NCBI RefSeq assembly: GCF_001672915.1
Contig: NZ_LZKR01000173.1
Coordinates: 1-47,759, forward strand
Source of the DNA: Mycobacterium sp. 1245805.9
GTDB taxonomy: Bacteria; Actinomycetota; Actinomycetes; Mycobacteriales; Mycobacteriaceae
Reading direction: 5' to 3'
DNA: 47,759 nt
Shown here: in pieces, positions 1 through 7,616 of the stretch
How positions within the stretch are numbered: position 1 is the stretch's first letter
Layout of the letters: each line of letters opens with the position of its first letter
Position numbers and translations under genes: made by a program
Notes under the pieces: model-generated
What the model saw: the letters and a program-made list of their open reading frames with translations, nothing else
Told to the model about the DNA's origin: nothing
Databases searched by the model: none

Positions 1-88
1 CCACCTGTGACGGGCATCGGCGAAGTCCGATCAAGATTCCCCGCGCGGTGTCGAGAAGGCCGCCCGAGTTCGGGCCGTACGCCATCAT
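1..88 (-). CDS. ANTAR-domain protein, N-terminal fragment (runs off left edge)
   Basis: Only the first 29 codons lie in the window. They read M-M-A-Y-G-P-N-S-G-G-L-L-D-T-A-R-G-I-L and continue with an I-G-L-R-R-C segment. This resembles the first helix of ANTAR RNA-binding antiterminator domains, where an A-x-G-I-L-x-x-x-R-x-C pattern is typical. A strong AGGAGGT ribosome site lies on the minus strand at 98-104, 9 bases before the ATG at 86-88; a second ATG follows directly. The family binds nascent RNA hairpins to control termination, often with a GAF or PAS sensor. The rest of the protein is outside the window, so any sensor domain is unknown. The call rests on a short segment. Confidence 0.6.
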   Translation of the reverse strand, partial: MMAYGPNSGGLLDTARGILIGLRRCPSQV

Positions 89-278
89 TCTGTCGATACC
101 TCCTGTTGCGCCCGAACGGAATCCGCCACGCATGGCGGCCAAAGAACCCGTGCGGTACGCATCGTCGCGCCTTGTCCCCTAGAAGGCGCCCTATGCCATG
201 ATTTGTGGATCGAAGGGCGTTGTGCCAGAGCAGCGCTGGAATCGATACCCGCTTGTGACCGATCCGGGATCGAGCGAA

Positions 279-1643
279 TCAGCCTGCGAGAGCCAGTACT
301 TCGTCGAAGCCGGCGACCAGGGCGTCGTAGAAGACGTCGAAATCCGGTATGGCAGTGGTGTCGACGTCGATGCCCAACGCGCACCTGTCGACATAGGTGA
401 GCAGCGTGACGTTGACCGCCGAGCCGATGGTCGGACCGAAGGCGTACTGCGCGCGCACCGGCGCGCCGCCCAGGAATACCGGAACGGGTACACCCGGCAC
501 GTCGCTGGCGACGAAATCGACGTGACGCAGCACCGAGCCGATGTACCAGCGGGGCATCAGGTTGAGCACCCCGGCGATCCGCTGCGTATAGGGGACGGAT
601 TCCTCGTTGCGCACCGCGCCGGCGCGCTGATGGATTTCCTTGATCCGAGCAGCTGGGTCGGCCTCACCCGCGGGCACGTCGAAACGCATCAGCGTGATCC
701 GGTTTCCACCCATGCCGTCGGCCTTGGTCCGCAGGCTGATCGGCATCGACAGATGCAGGTCGCCGACCTCGACGCCGTGCTTCTCGTGATACCGGCGCAG
801 CCCACCGGCCACGCCCGAAACGAACGCGTCGTTGAGCGCACCACCGCACCGGTGCGCCGCCTCGCGCAGTTCCGGCATGGGCACCTCGTGCACCATCAGA
901 TGCCGGATCAGGCCGCGGTCGGTCACCAGTGAAGAGCCGGGCCGACTTATCGGTCGCATCATCCGGTAGACCGATCCCGCCATGGCCGCCGCGGATCGGG
1001 CCGTCGCGACGGGCCGGCGCACACCGCCGTAGACCAGCCGTGGTGCCGTTTTGGCCGCGCCGACAACGGCGTTCGCGAGCAGGCCGGCGTCGTAGCGCCA
1101 GGTGTCCCGGTAGCCGGCGACCCACGACGGCCTGGACGCCTCCGGCTCGGGCGGCAGCGGCTCGTGCTCATACAGGTCTTCGGAAAGGTTGAACAGGTTC
1201 ATCGCGATCTGCACGCCGCCGATGCCGTCGGTGAGTGCATGGTGGAATTTGCAAATCATCGCCGCGCCACCGGTTTCCAGGCCGTCGATGAACGTCGTCT
1301 CCCAGAGCGCGCGGGCCCTGTCGAAGTCCTGCATCTCGGCCAATCGAGCCAGCTCGAGCACGTCGTCGAGCGTGCCGGCCCCCGGCGCCACACCGCGCCG
1401 GACGTGGTAGTCGAGGTCGAAGTCGGGGGCGTATTCCCAGCGGGGCGGGGCCGGGGGCGGAGAGGGCACCACCCGTTGCCGAAACATCGGGAGCTTGCGG
1501 CTGATCAGGTCGAAACGTTCGCGCACCTCGTCCCAGTCCGGGGACCGATCCAGCAGCACGACACTGACCACGGTCGATCGCAGCCGCGGATCGGTTTCCA
1601 TCGCCCACGTGAACGCGTCGCTGTTGCGTAGAAATGCCGTCAT
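279..1643 (-). CDS. WS/DGAT-family acyltransferase (wax ester synthase / diacylglycerol acyltransferase)
   Basis: A 454-residue protein matching the usual length of mycobacterial WS/DGAT (Tgs-type) enzymes. These transfer fatty acyl groups from acyl-CoA to diacylglycerol or long-chain alcohols to make storage lipid. The N-terminus F-L-R-N-S-D-A-F-T-W is typical, and the catalytic HHxxxDG motif is present as HHALTDG at about residues 134-140. The C-terminal half carries the conserved V-x-S-D-V-P-G-V-P and family-typical G-P-T-I-G-S-A-V-N segments. I chose the ATG at 1641-1643, giving M-T-A-F-L-R-N-S-D. The upstream in-frame extension of 13 codons has no family resemblance. The gene stands alone. 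Which acceptor it uses cannot be told from sequence. Confidence 0.9.
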   Translation of the reverse strand: MTAFLRNSDAFTWAMETDPRLRSTVVSVVLLDRSPDWDEVRERFDLISRKLPMFRQRVVPSPPPAPPRWEYAPDFDLDYHVRRGVAPGAGTLDDVLELARLAEMQDFDRARALWETTFIDGLETGGAAMICKFHHALTDGIGGVQIAMNLFNLSEDLYEHEPLPPEPEASRPSWVAGYRDTWRYDAGLLANAVVGAAKTAPRLVYGGVRRPVATARSAAAMAGSVYRMMRPISRPGSSLVTDRGLIRHLMVHEVPMPELREAAHRCGGALNDAFVSGVAGGLRRYHEKHGVEVGDLHLSMPISLRTKADGMGGNRITLMRFDVPAGEADPAARIKEIHQRAGAVRNEESVPYTQRIAGVLNLMPRWYIGSVLRHVDFVASDVPGVPVPVFLGGAPVRAQYAFGPTIGSAVNVTLLTYVDRCALGIDVDTTAIPDFDVFYDALVAGFDEVLALAG

Positions 1644-1746
1644 GGTGTGCTCCGGGCCTAAACCTACGACCGGGGGCGGCAAAGGTCAGCACATCATTGG
1701 CAGCCAATGACTTTGGTCCCTCGACATCGGGCCATTCGTCAAGGCG

Positions 1747-2124
1747 TTAACGCCGCGAAATCATGTCCCCGGCTCGGCGTCGGCGAATTCGCAGAAGGCC
1801 GTGTAGGCCCGAGCGCCGTAAATGGTCGGCCGGCCCACCATGCATGAGGATGGTGACGCCGATGGCCTCCGCGGCCTCCTCCGGGGTGGCTCCCGCACGG
1901 GCGGCCGCCTGCGCATGCGACGCGATGCACCCGTCGCAGCCCTGGACGACCCCGATCGCCAGCGCCATCAGCTCTTTGACCTTGTGGCTCAGCGCCCCAT
2001 CGGCCAGGGCAGCACCGCTCAGGGCCGCGAACCCCTTGTACACCTCGGGGATTTGCTTACGCAGCTCGCGGTGCTGGGGCAGCAGCTCCTGCAGGACGTC
2101 GTGATGATGATGTTGGTCTGACAT
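1747..2124 (-). CDS. Carboxymuconolactone decarboxylase / AhpD-like protein, 3' end frameshifted
   Basis: An AhpD-fold protein with the redox or catalytic C-x-x-C-x-x-x-H motif at C63, C66 and H70 (G-C-D-G-C-I-A-S-H). The N-terminus has a run of four histidines (residues 5-8). After residue 99 (M-H-G-G-P-A) the frame leaves the family consensus. Removing one base at 1827 (G on the minus strand) restores T-I-Y-G-A-R-A-Y-T-A-F-C-E-F-A-D-A-E-P and a stop at 1761-1763, giving the expected 120 residues. The protein as written has an arginine-rich 26-residue tail instead. The core is intact, so activity may survive. It is the last gene of a leftward set, 6 bases after the DUF302 gene. The family covers peroxide and thiol redox partners and decarboxylases; the substrate is unknown. 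Confidence 0.82.
   Translation of the reverse strand: MSDQHHHHDVLQELLPQHRELRKQIPEVYKGFAALSGAALADGALSHKVKELMALAIGVVQGCDGCIASHAQAAARAGATPEEAAEAIGVTILMHGGPADHLRRSGLHGLLRIRRRRAGDMISRR
1827..1827 (-). other. Frameshift point: one extra base
   Basis: The minus strand reads GGGCCGGCCGACCATTTACG here. Without the G at 1827 the codons become GCC ACC ATT TAC GGC and encode the conserved A-T-I-Y-G end of AhpD-like proteins. The distance 1761-2124 is 364 bases, exactly one more than 121 codons. This is either a real indel or a sequencing or assembly error. Confidence 0.8.
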
Positions 2125-2130
2125 GTCGGC

Positions 2131-2550
2131 CTACTCCGCGCTCACCGGCGAAGCGCTCTCGAGTGACCCGATCGCGGCTCGCAGCCGCTCCCCGACCTCT
2201 TCGGCGACCGGACGCAGCTCCGGCTCACCGGTGACCTCGACCAGCAGTCCGGGATTCATCGCCTCGACGAGCACCGTGCCGGCTTCCTGCGGGTCGGCGC
2301 GCACGACGACGTTGCACGGCAGCAGCAGGCCGATCTGGCGATTCGCCTCCACGGCGCGATGCGCCAGCGGCGGGTTGCAGGCGCCGAGGATCAGGTAGTC
2401 CTCCATGTCCTGCCCGAGCTTGGCCTTCATCGTGGCCTTCACGTCGATTTCGGTGAGCACGCCAAAGCCCTGCTCCGCCAGCGCCTCACGGGTACGCGCG
2501 ACCGCGTCCTCGAAAGAGGTGCGCAGCGGCGTTGCAATCGCGATGTCCAT
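2131..2550 (-). CDS. DUF302-domain protein
   Basis: A protein of about 139 residues with the DUF302 pattern: an N-terminal M-D-I-A-I-A-T strand, helix S-F-E-D-A-V-A-R-T-R-E-A-L, then G-F-G-V-L-T-E-I-D-V-K-A-T-M-K, L-G-A-C-N-P-P-L-A-H-R-A and L-P-C-N-V-V-V-R. Two cysteines sit in the conserved G-A-C-N-P and L-P-C-N positions. The family's biochemical role is unknown, but it often lies beside thiol, persulfide or metal stress genes. Of two adjacent ATGs (2551-2553 and 2548-2550) I chose the second, since AAGGAG is then 5 bases away. It lies 31 bases after the CsoR/CstR-like repressor and just before the AhpD-like gene, so the three are probably co-transcribed from the double operator upstream. 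Confidence 0.85.
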   Translation of the reverse strand: MDIAIATPLRTSFEDAVARTREALAEQGFGVLTEIDVKATMKAKLGQDMEDYLILGACNPPLAHRAVEANRQIGLLLPCNVVVRADPQEAGTVLVEAMNPGLLVEVTGEPELRPVAEEVGERLRAAIGSLESASPVSAE

Positions 2551-2581
2551 CATGACTCCTTCCATTAGTGCCCGAAAACGC

Positions 2582-2851
2582 TCAGGCGAGCGCCAAGAAC
2601 AGCTTCTCCAGCTCGGCCTCGCTCAGCGGCGCGGCGCCGTCGGCGGTGCTGCCCGTGACGCACTCCTTCAAGCCGGTCGCGACGATCTTGAACCCGGCGC
2701 GATCGAGGGCGCGCGAGACCGCCGCGAGCTGAGTGACGACGTCCTTGCAGTCGCGGCCCTGCTCGATCATCGAGATCACGCCGGCCAGCTGGCCCTGGGC
2801 GCGGCGCAACCGGTTGAGCACCGCGGCGATGCTGTCTTGATCGCCAATCAT
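2582..2851 (-). CDS. CsoR/CstR-family (DUF156) transcriptional repressor
   Basis: An 89-residue all-helical protein of the metal-sensitive/persulfide-sensitive repressor family. The N-terminal L-N-R-L-R-R-A-Q-G-Q-L helix is the DNA-binding signature, and G-R-D-C-K-D-V follows. Two cysteines occupy the sensor positions, C35 and C64. Copper sensors of this family (M. tuberculosis CsoR: C36, H61, C65) have a histidine four residues before the second cysteine; here that residue is glycine (G60). Loss of the histidine with both cysteines kept is the pattern of persulfide sensors such as CstR, so a reactive-sulfur sensor is more likely than a Cu(I) sensor. It is first in a leftward set with the DUF302 and AhpD-like genes. 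Two matching palindromic operators upstream imply autoregulation. Confidence 0.88.
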   Translation of the reverse strand: MIGDQDSIAAVLNRLRRAQGQLAGVISMIEQGRDCKDVVTQLAAVSRALDRAGFKIVATGLKECVTGSTADGAAPLSEAELEKLFLALA

Positions 2852-2890
2852 CTTGCATCCTCCGTCTCCCCGTGCCCGCTACCCACGCGG

Positions 2891-2904
2891 TACCCCAGGG
2901 GGTA
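2891..2904. promoter_or_regulatory. CsoR/CstR-type operator, proximal copy
   Basis: TACCCCAGGGGGTA has perfect 6-base arms (TACCCC/GGGGTA) around AG. This C-tract/G-tract palindrome flanked by TA is the known operator shape for CsoR/CstR repressors. It lies 40 bases upstream of the repressor gene start at 2851. Confidence 0.75.
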
Positions 2905-2924
2905 TTGATCGGTCCAAGCCGAAT

Positions 2925-2940
2925 ATACCCCACAGGGTAT
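2925..2940. promoter_or_regulatory. CsoR/CstR-type operator, distal copy
   Basis: ATACCCCACAGGGTAT has 6-base arms ATACCC/GGGTAT around CACA. Its centre is 35 bp from that of the proximal copy. The promoter of the leftward set probably lies between or within the two sites, which would let two repressor tetramers bind at once. Confidence 0.75.
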
Positions 2941-3022
2941 GGATTGTCACCCTAGACATCGAGCCGGAAGGACTCCACGGTGGCGACGGCCAACGCCCGG
3001 AAGGCCACCGAGGCTCCGGGCC

Positions 3023-4243
3023 TCAGAGGATGGCCCCGAGGTCCTTCGCCCGGGCGATGTCGTGCCAGTCGACGTCGAGCTCGAGCAGGATCTCCTCGGT
3101 GTGCTGCCCGTGTTCCGGGGCGCGGGCGGGCGCCGGCGGGGTCTCGTCGAATTGGACGGGCGCCGCGACGATCCGGTATTTCTCGCCGTGGTCGTCGACG
3201 TTGGTCACGACGTACCCGTTTGGTTCGACCTGCGGGTCGTTGAGGGTCTCCCGCGGCGTCGCGAGGGCGCCCCACACCCCCGGTTCGTCCGCGAGCACCG
3301 TTCGCCAGTGCGCAAGATCGTTGCGGGCGAACGCGTTCGCGAAGATCTCGGTCGCCGCGGCCGCGTTGGCGATCAGGTTGCTCGACGGCACAAAGCGTTC
3401 GTCGGTGGCCAACTCGCCCAGGCCCATCCGTTCACAGAAGCCGGCCCAGAACTTGTCCGGCTGCAGGAAGACCAGCTGAATCCACCTGCCGTCCTTGGTC
3501 TTGTACCGGTTCACCAGCGGATTGATGGCCAGCCCGGGCGGGGCGCCCGGAATGCCGTCGATGTCGAAGAAGTCGGCCGCCGAGATCGACGGCGCGATCG
3601 CCCACATCGCCTGCGCCAGCAGCGAAGAATCCACGATCGTCGGTTCGCCGGTGCGCTCCCGGTGAAACAACGCGGCACACACCCCGCCGGCCAGCGTCGC
3701 GCCACCCTGCAGGTCACCGAACCCGGGGCCCTGGACAGCCGGCGTGTCGGTGCCGAAGGGCGTCAACGTGTATGCCACCCCACCGCGCGCCAAGTAGGTG
3801 GCGGCGTCGAACCCGCCGCGATCGCGGTCCGGACCGCGGACCCCGAGCCCGGTGCCTCGCGCGATGATGATCTTCGGGTTGAACCCGCGGATGTCCTCGA
3901 CGGTGAGCCGAGCCCGCTCCAGCGCGCCGGGCAGCCAGTTGGTCAGAAACACGTCCGCGCTGGCCAGCAAGCGGCCGAACAGGTCGCGGCCCACCTCGGA
4001 CTTGATGTCGATGGCGATGCTGCGCTTGCCGCGATTGCCCAACTCGAGGATGAAGTCGGCGTCCGGGCGGGCCGCTTCGCGGGTGAAACCACCGACCACG
4101 AGCGCGCGACCGGGATCCCCAGCGGTGACGCCTTCCACCTTGATCACGTCGGCGCCCCAGTCCGACAGGGCCGCCCCGGCCGACGGCACGTAGGTCCACG
4201 ACGCCAACTCGACCACACGGACACCGCTGAGTACCCGGGACAA
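3023..4243 (-). CDS. CaiB/BaiF family CoA-transferase (class III)
   Basis: About 406 residues, the normal length for family III CoA-transferases, which move CoA between a carboxylic acid and an acyl-CoA. The N-terminus L-S-G-V-R-V-V-E-L-A, then G-A-A-L-S-D-W-G-A-D-V-I-K-V-E, the E-L-G-N-R-G-K-R-S-I-A-I-D segment and the G-x-G-x-R-G-P region are all family-typical. The aspartate expected to carry the acyl-enzyme intermediate falls in the middle third; I did not fix it to one residue. I chose the TTG at 4241-4243 (M-S-R-V-L-S-G) because AAAGG lies upstream and the longer in-frame extension is AT-rich and unlike the family. It is divergent from the SDR that opens the catabolic run at 4471, so it may activate or recycle the CoA thioesters of that pathway. 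Confidence 0.88.
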   Translation of the reverse strand: MSRVLSGVRVVELASWTYVPSAGAALSDWGADVIKVEGVTAGDPGRALVVGGFTREAARPDADFILELGNRGKRSIAIDIKSEVGRDLFGRLLASADVFLTNWLPGALERARLTVEDIRGFNPKIIIARGTGLGVRGPDRDRGGFDAATYLARGGVAYTLTPFGTDTPAVQGPGFGDLQGGATLAGGVCAALFHRERTGEPTIVDSSLLAQAMWAIAPSISAADFFDIDGIPGAPPGLAINPLVNRYKTKDGRWIQLVFLQPDKFWAGFCERMGLGELATDERFVPSSNLIANAAAATEIFANAFARNDLAHWRTVLADEPGVWGALATPRETLNDPQVEPNGYVVTNVDDHGEKYRIVAAPVQFDETPPAPARAPEHGQHTEEILLELDVDWHDIARAKDLGAIL

Positions 4244-4470
4244 GTCAGCTGCCTTTCTTGCTATTTTAAGTATTCTAGCTAGTCTCAGGGATATCGACAG
4301 CCCGGCTGCGGCCACGCGCGGTTTTCGTGGAACAGATGCGATGGGGCCGACCATTGGTCCGATCCCGCCCCGCGATGCGGTGAGTACGCGCCCCTCGAGC
4401 TCTTTGGTTACGAATAGCTTTGGCCCCCAACGAGGGTCGCTGGTTTAGGCTCCGCGGCAAAGGACGGGAC
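4244..4470. promoter_or_regulatory. Divergent promoter region between CoA-transferase and catabolic operon
   Basis: A 227-base non-coding stretch between divergently transcribed genes. Its left end is unusually AT-rich (around 4255-4285, with TATTTTAAGTATTCTAGC and a CTAGCTAG palindrome). It should hold both promoters. I could not fix -35/-10 boxes or assign a regulator, and no regulator gene adjoins it. Confidence 0.5.
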
Positions 4471-5337
4471 ATGGGCAGGGTGACGGGCAAGGTGGCCTTG
4501 ATCAGCGGGGCCGCGCGCGGGCAGGGGCGTTCGCATACGCGGCTGCTGGCCGCGGAGGGGGCCGACATCATCGCGGTGGACATCTGCGCGGACATCGAAA
4601 CCAACGAGTATCCGCTGGCCCGGCCGGAGGACCTCGACGAGACGGCGCGGCTGGTCGAGAAGGAGGGGCAGCGCGCGCACACGGCGATCGTCGATGTGCG
4701 CGACCGGGTGGCCCTGGCCGCCGCGATCGATCAGGGTGTGGCCGAGTTCGGCCACCTCGACATCGTGGTGGCCAACGCCGGCATCTGCCCGCTCACCGCG
4801 GGCCTTCCGCCCCAGGCATTCGCCGACGCCGTCGACGTCGACCTGCTCGGGGTCCTCAACCTGGTGCACGCGAGCCTCAAACATCTGCACGCCGGGGCGT
4901 CCATCATCGTGATCGGGTCCAACGCGGCATTCATGTCGTCGCTGAACACCGGCGGCGGCGTGTCCGGAGGTCCCGGAGGGGCCGGCTACGCTTTCGCGAA
5001 ACTGGCTGCGGCGCACTATGTCCACGACTTCGCCCTGGCGCTCGCGCCGTTCAGCATCCGGATGAACGCGGTGCATCCGACGAATGTCAACACCGACATG
5101 CTGCACAGCGCGCCGATGTACCGCGCGTTCCGGCCGGACCTGCCCGAACCCAAGCGCGAGGACGCCGAACCCGTCTTCCCGGTGGTCCAGGCGATGCCCA
5201 TCCCCTACGTCGAACCCGAGGACATCAGCGAGGCCGTGTTGTTCCTCGCCTCGGACGCGGCGCGCTACGTCACCGGCCAGCAGCTCCGCGTCGACGGGGG
5301 CGGCTTCCTGAAGGTCAAACCGTGGTCGGGCGGGTGA
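4471..5337 (+). CDS. Mycofactocin-coupled SDR family oxidoreductase
   Basis: A 288-residue short-chain dehydrogenase. The N-terminus has the NAD-binding S-G-A-A-R-G-Q-G-R-S-H motif and the D-I-I-A-V-D-I-C segment, followed by the insertion with Y-P-L-A-R-P-E-D-L. These mark the subfamily that uses tightly bound NAD(H) re-oxidised by the peptide-derived cofactor mycofactocin. N-A-G-I is present, with the catalytic serine in I-G-S-N-A-A-F and Y-A-F-A-K (Y-x3-K). The C-terminal end R-V-D-G-G-G is standard. I chose ATG 4471, after AGGACGGGAC; the 17-codon upstream extension is not family-like. It opens a rightward run of eight genes and probably oxidises an alcohol intermediate. The substrate is unknown. 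Confidence 0.9.
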   Translation: MGRVTGKVALISGAARGQGRSHTRLLAAEGADIIAVDICADIETNEYPLARPEDLDETARLVEKEGQRAHTAIVDVRDRVALAAAIDQGVAEFGHLDIVVANAGICPLTAGLPPQAFADAVDVDLLGVLNLVHASLKHLHAGASIIVIGSNAAFMSSLNTGGGVSGGPGGAGYAFAKLAAAHYVHDFALALAPFSIRMNAVHPTNVNTDMLHSAPMYRAFRPDLPEPKREDAEPVFPVVQAMPIPYVEPEDISEAVLFLASDAARYVTGQQLRVDGGGFLKVKPWSGG

Positions 5338-5386
5338 GGTTGATGCCGCCAGTCATCCTGCCGCGCAACGAAAGTGGAGGCTCGTG

Positions 5387-6355
5387 GTGAGCGTTGAGCG
5401 TCACCTCTACGAACTCATGGTCCTGATGAAGGCGGCCGACGACCGGCTTTCCAAGGGCATCGGCACCGGCGAGTTCATGTGCGTGTACTGGCCGTCGCGC
5501 GGCCAGGAGGCCATCGCCGCCGCGATGGGGGTGTCGCTGCGACCCGACGACCAGCTGGTGACGACGTACCGCGGGCTGCACGACCTGATCGGCAAGGGCG
5601 TCCCGCTCGAGGAGATCTACGGGGAAATGATGGGACGCACCGTCGGCGCGAGCCGCGGAAAGGGCGGCACCATGCACATCGCCAACCCCGCCAAGGGCGT
5701 CATGCTCTCGACCGGGATCGTCGGCGCCGGACCGCCGGTGGCCGTGGGGCTGGCGATGGCCGGCAAACGCAAGGGCCTCGACCGCGTGACGGTGGTCAGC
5801 TTCGGCGACGGCGCCACCAACACCGGCTCGTTCCACGAGGCCGCCAACATGGCCGCGCTGTGGGACCTGCCGCTGGTGTTCATGTGCCAGAACAACCTGT
5901 TCGCCGAGATGACGCCGACCTCGGACACGATGAAGCTCGAGCACGTCGCCCAACGGGCGGCCGGCTACGGCATCCCGGGGGTGCGCGTCGACGGCAACGA
6001 CCCGCTGGCGGTGAAATCGGCCCTGGACGAGGCGCTGCGGCGGGCCCGCGCCGGCGCGGGTCCCACGTTCATCGAGTGCGTGACCTTCCGCTTCCGCGGC
6101 CACTACTTCGGCGACCGGATGCCCTACATCCCCAAGGAGCAACTGGCCGCGGCCATGGCGGCCGACCCGGTGCCGCGGTTCCGCAACCACCTCGCCGAAG
6201 CCGGCATCTGCGACGCAGACGAGCTCGACCGCATCGACCAGCAGGCGTCGGCGACGGTGGAGAACGCGCTGGCCACAGTCATGGCCGCCGAGCCACCCTC
6301 GATCGACGAACTCGACCACGACGTGTACGCGACCCCGATCAGGTACCCGGTGTAA
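5387..6355 (+). CDS. 2-oxoacid (pyruvate/acetoin-type) dehydrogenase E1 component, alpha subunit
   Basis: About 322 residues. The thiamine-diphosphate and Mg binding motif is present as G-D-G-A-T-N-T-G-S-F-H-E-A at about 140-152 and ends with C-Q-N-N at 167-170. The E1-alpha hallmarks Y-R-G-L-H-D, G-K-G-G-T-M-H and R-F-R-G-H-Y are also present. With the beta subunit this would decarboxylate a 2-oxo acid, or cleave acetoin or a 1,2-dicarbonyl, and pass the acyl group to a lipoyl arm. The length and G-K-G-G-T-M-H resemble acetoin dehydrogenase alpha subunits. Two GTG codons (5384, 5387) are possible; the second is 6 bases after GGAGG. The E1-beta gene follows after 4 bases. No E2 acyltransferase or E3 gene is in the window. 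Confidence 0.9.
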   Translation: MSVERHLYELMVLMKAADDRLSKGIGTGEFMCVYWPSRGQEAIAAAMGVSLRPDDQLVTTYRGLHDLIGKGVPLEEIYGEMMGRTVGASRGKGGTMHIANPAKGVMLSTGIVGAGPPVAVGLAMAGKRKGLDRVTVVSFGDGATNTGSFHEAANMAALWDLPLVFMCQNNLFAEMTPTSDTMKLEHVAQRAAGYGIPGVRVDGNDPLAVKSALDEALRRARAGAGPTFIECVTFRFRGHYFGDRMPYIPKEQLAAAMAADPVPRFRNHLAEAGICDADELDRIDQQASATVENALATVMAAEPPSIDELDHDVYATPIRYPV

Positions 6356-6359
6356 ACCC

Positions 6360-7370
6360 ATGGACGACAAAGAGATGACGATGCGCGAGGCGCTGAACCT
6401 CGCGCTCGACGAGGCGCTCGCGGCCGACGACCGGGTGTTCCTGCTCGGGGAGGACATCGCCGATCCCGGCGCCTCGGGACCGACGGCCGGGCTGTCGACC
6501 AAGTACGGCCACGAACGGGTGCTGGACACGCCCATCTCCGAGGCCGCGATCGTCGGCGCCGCGATCGGTGCCGCGATCGACGGGATGCTGCCGGTCGCCG
6601 AGATCATGATCATGGACTTCATCGGCATCGCCGCCGACCAGCTGATCAACAACGCCGCCAAATTGCGGTTCATGACGGCCGGGCGGACGACGGCGCCGAT
6701 CACCATCCGCACCCAGGTCTACGCCGGGCTGGCCACCGGCGCCACGCACTCGCAGAGCCTGGAGGCCTGGTTCATGCACATCCCCGGCATGAAGGTGATC
6801 GTGCCGTCCACCCCACGCGACGGGAAAGGCCTTCTCACATCGGCGATCTTCGACGAGGACCCCTGCCTGTTCATCGAGACGATCCGGCTGCAGGGCAAGA
6901 AGGGTCCCGTTCCCGTCGAACCCGGCTTCTCGATCCCCCTCGGCCAGGCCGACATCAAGCGGCCCGGCACCGACGTGACGCTGATCGCCTACGGCCGGCC
7001 CGTGCACGACGCGCTCGCGGCGGCCGACACCCTGGCCGAGCAGGGCGTCAGCGCCGAGGTCGTCGACCTGCGCACGCTGGTGCCGCTGGACGTCGAAACC
7101 CTCGTCGAATCCGCTCGCCGCACACGGAGAGTCGTCGTGGTGCACGACGCGGTCCAATTCGCCGGCCCGGGGGCCGAGATCGCCGCCACCCTGCAGTCGG
7201 AGTTGTTCGGCGAGCTGGCCGCGCCCATCGAGCGGGTCGCCGCCCGGTTCGTCCCCAACCCGGCCGCCGCGGCGCTCGAGGCGCAGGTGTACCCGTCGCC
7301 GGCGCGCATCGTTGCCGCGGCGCTCGCTACGTACCGGGGCGCCCTCGACCGGGCCAAAGTGCATGGCTGA
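6360..7370 (+). CDS. 2-oxoacid (pyruvate/acetoin-type) dehydrogenase E1 component, beta subunit
   Basis: A 336-residue transketolase-like beta subunit. Family segments are M-R-E-A-L-N-L-A-L-D-E, L-G-E-D-I, the P-I-S-E-A-A-I-V-G-A-A-I-G-A-A thiamine-site helix, A-K-L-R-F-M-T-A-G, T-H-S-Q-S-L-E-A-W (the T-H-S loop), P-G-M-K-V-I-V-P-S-T-P and the C-terminal domain with D-L-R-T-L-V-P-L-D. The normal length and intact motifs suggest an active alpha2-beta2 E1. The start at 6360 is 4 bases after the alpha stop. The last 8 bases overlap the start of the lone lipoyl-domain gene at 7363, a strong sign that the three products work together. Confidence 0.92.
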   Translation: MDDKEMTMREALNLALDEALAADDRVFLLGEDIADPGASGPTAGLSTKYGHERVLDTPISEAAIVGAAIGAAIDGMLPVAEIMIMDFIGIAADQLINNAAKLRFMTAGRTTAPITIRTQVYAGLATGATHSQSLEAWFMHIPGMKVIVPSTPRDGKGLLTSAIFDEDPCLFIETIRLQGKKGPVPVEPGFSIPLGQADIKRPGTDVTLIAYGRPVHDALAAADTLAEQGVSAEVVDLRTLVPLDVETLVESARRTRRVVVVHDAVQFAGPGAEIAATLQSELFGELAAPIERVAARFVPNPAAAALEAQVYPSPARIVAAALATYRGALDRAKVHG

Positions 7371-7599
7371 CTTCGTCATTCGCATTCCGCGCGTGTCGGT
7401 GGCCGTCTCGGAGGCCGAGCTGACCGGCCTCCTCGTCGACGCAGGCGAGCGCGTGGAGGAGGGCACACCGATCTATGTGATCGCCACCGAAAAGGTGGAA
7501 CAGGAAATCGAGGCCGGTGCCTCGGGCATCGTGCAGTGGACCGGACAGGTCGGGACCACCTACGACATCGGCGCCGAAATCGGCGTCATCACGTCATAA
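7363..7599 (+). CDS. Free-standing lipoyl (biotinyl/lipoyl-attachment) domain protein
   Basis: A 78-residue protein that consists only of a lipoyl domain. It has I-P-R-V-S at the N-terminus, a G-E-R-V-E-E-G-T-P turn, A-T-E-K-V-E-Q-E-I with K44 at the hairpin tip where lipoate is attached in E2 proteins (usually D-K-A/V), and A-G-A-S-G-I-V before the second half. E2 subunits normally continue with a peripheral-subunit-binding domain and a catalytic acyltransferase core; both are missing here. It begins inside the E1-beta gene (8-base overlap). It may carry the acyl group made by the E1 pair to an acyltransferase encoded elsewhere, or the E1 may release its product another way. Biotin is less likely because there is no A-M-K-M motif. 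Confidence 0.88.
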   Translation: MADFVIRIPRVSVAVSEAELTGLLVDAGERVEEGTPIYVIATEKVEQEIEAGASGIVQWTGQVGTTYDIGAEIGVITS

Positions 7600-7616
7600 G
7601 AAAGGGACGCAAACAG

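Noticed and set aside
2582..2851. Calling this repressor a copper sensor (CsoR)
   Set aside because: The histidine required for Cu(I) binding is replaced by glycine, and no copper transporter or metallothionein gene is near.
2939..4282. A 447-codon plus-strand open frame
   Set aside because: It is antisense to the CaiB/BaiF gene, has no family resemblance, and is a shadow of high-GC third-position bias.
4244..4290. A KstR-type sterol operator in the AT-rich divergent region
   Set aside because: No T-x-x-A-A-C-x-x-G-T-T-x-x-A palindrome could be found, only an unassigned CTAGCTAG.
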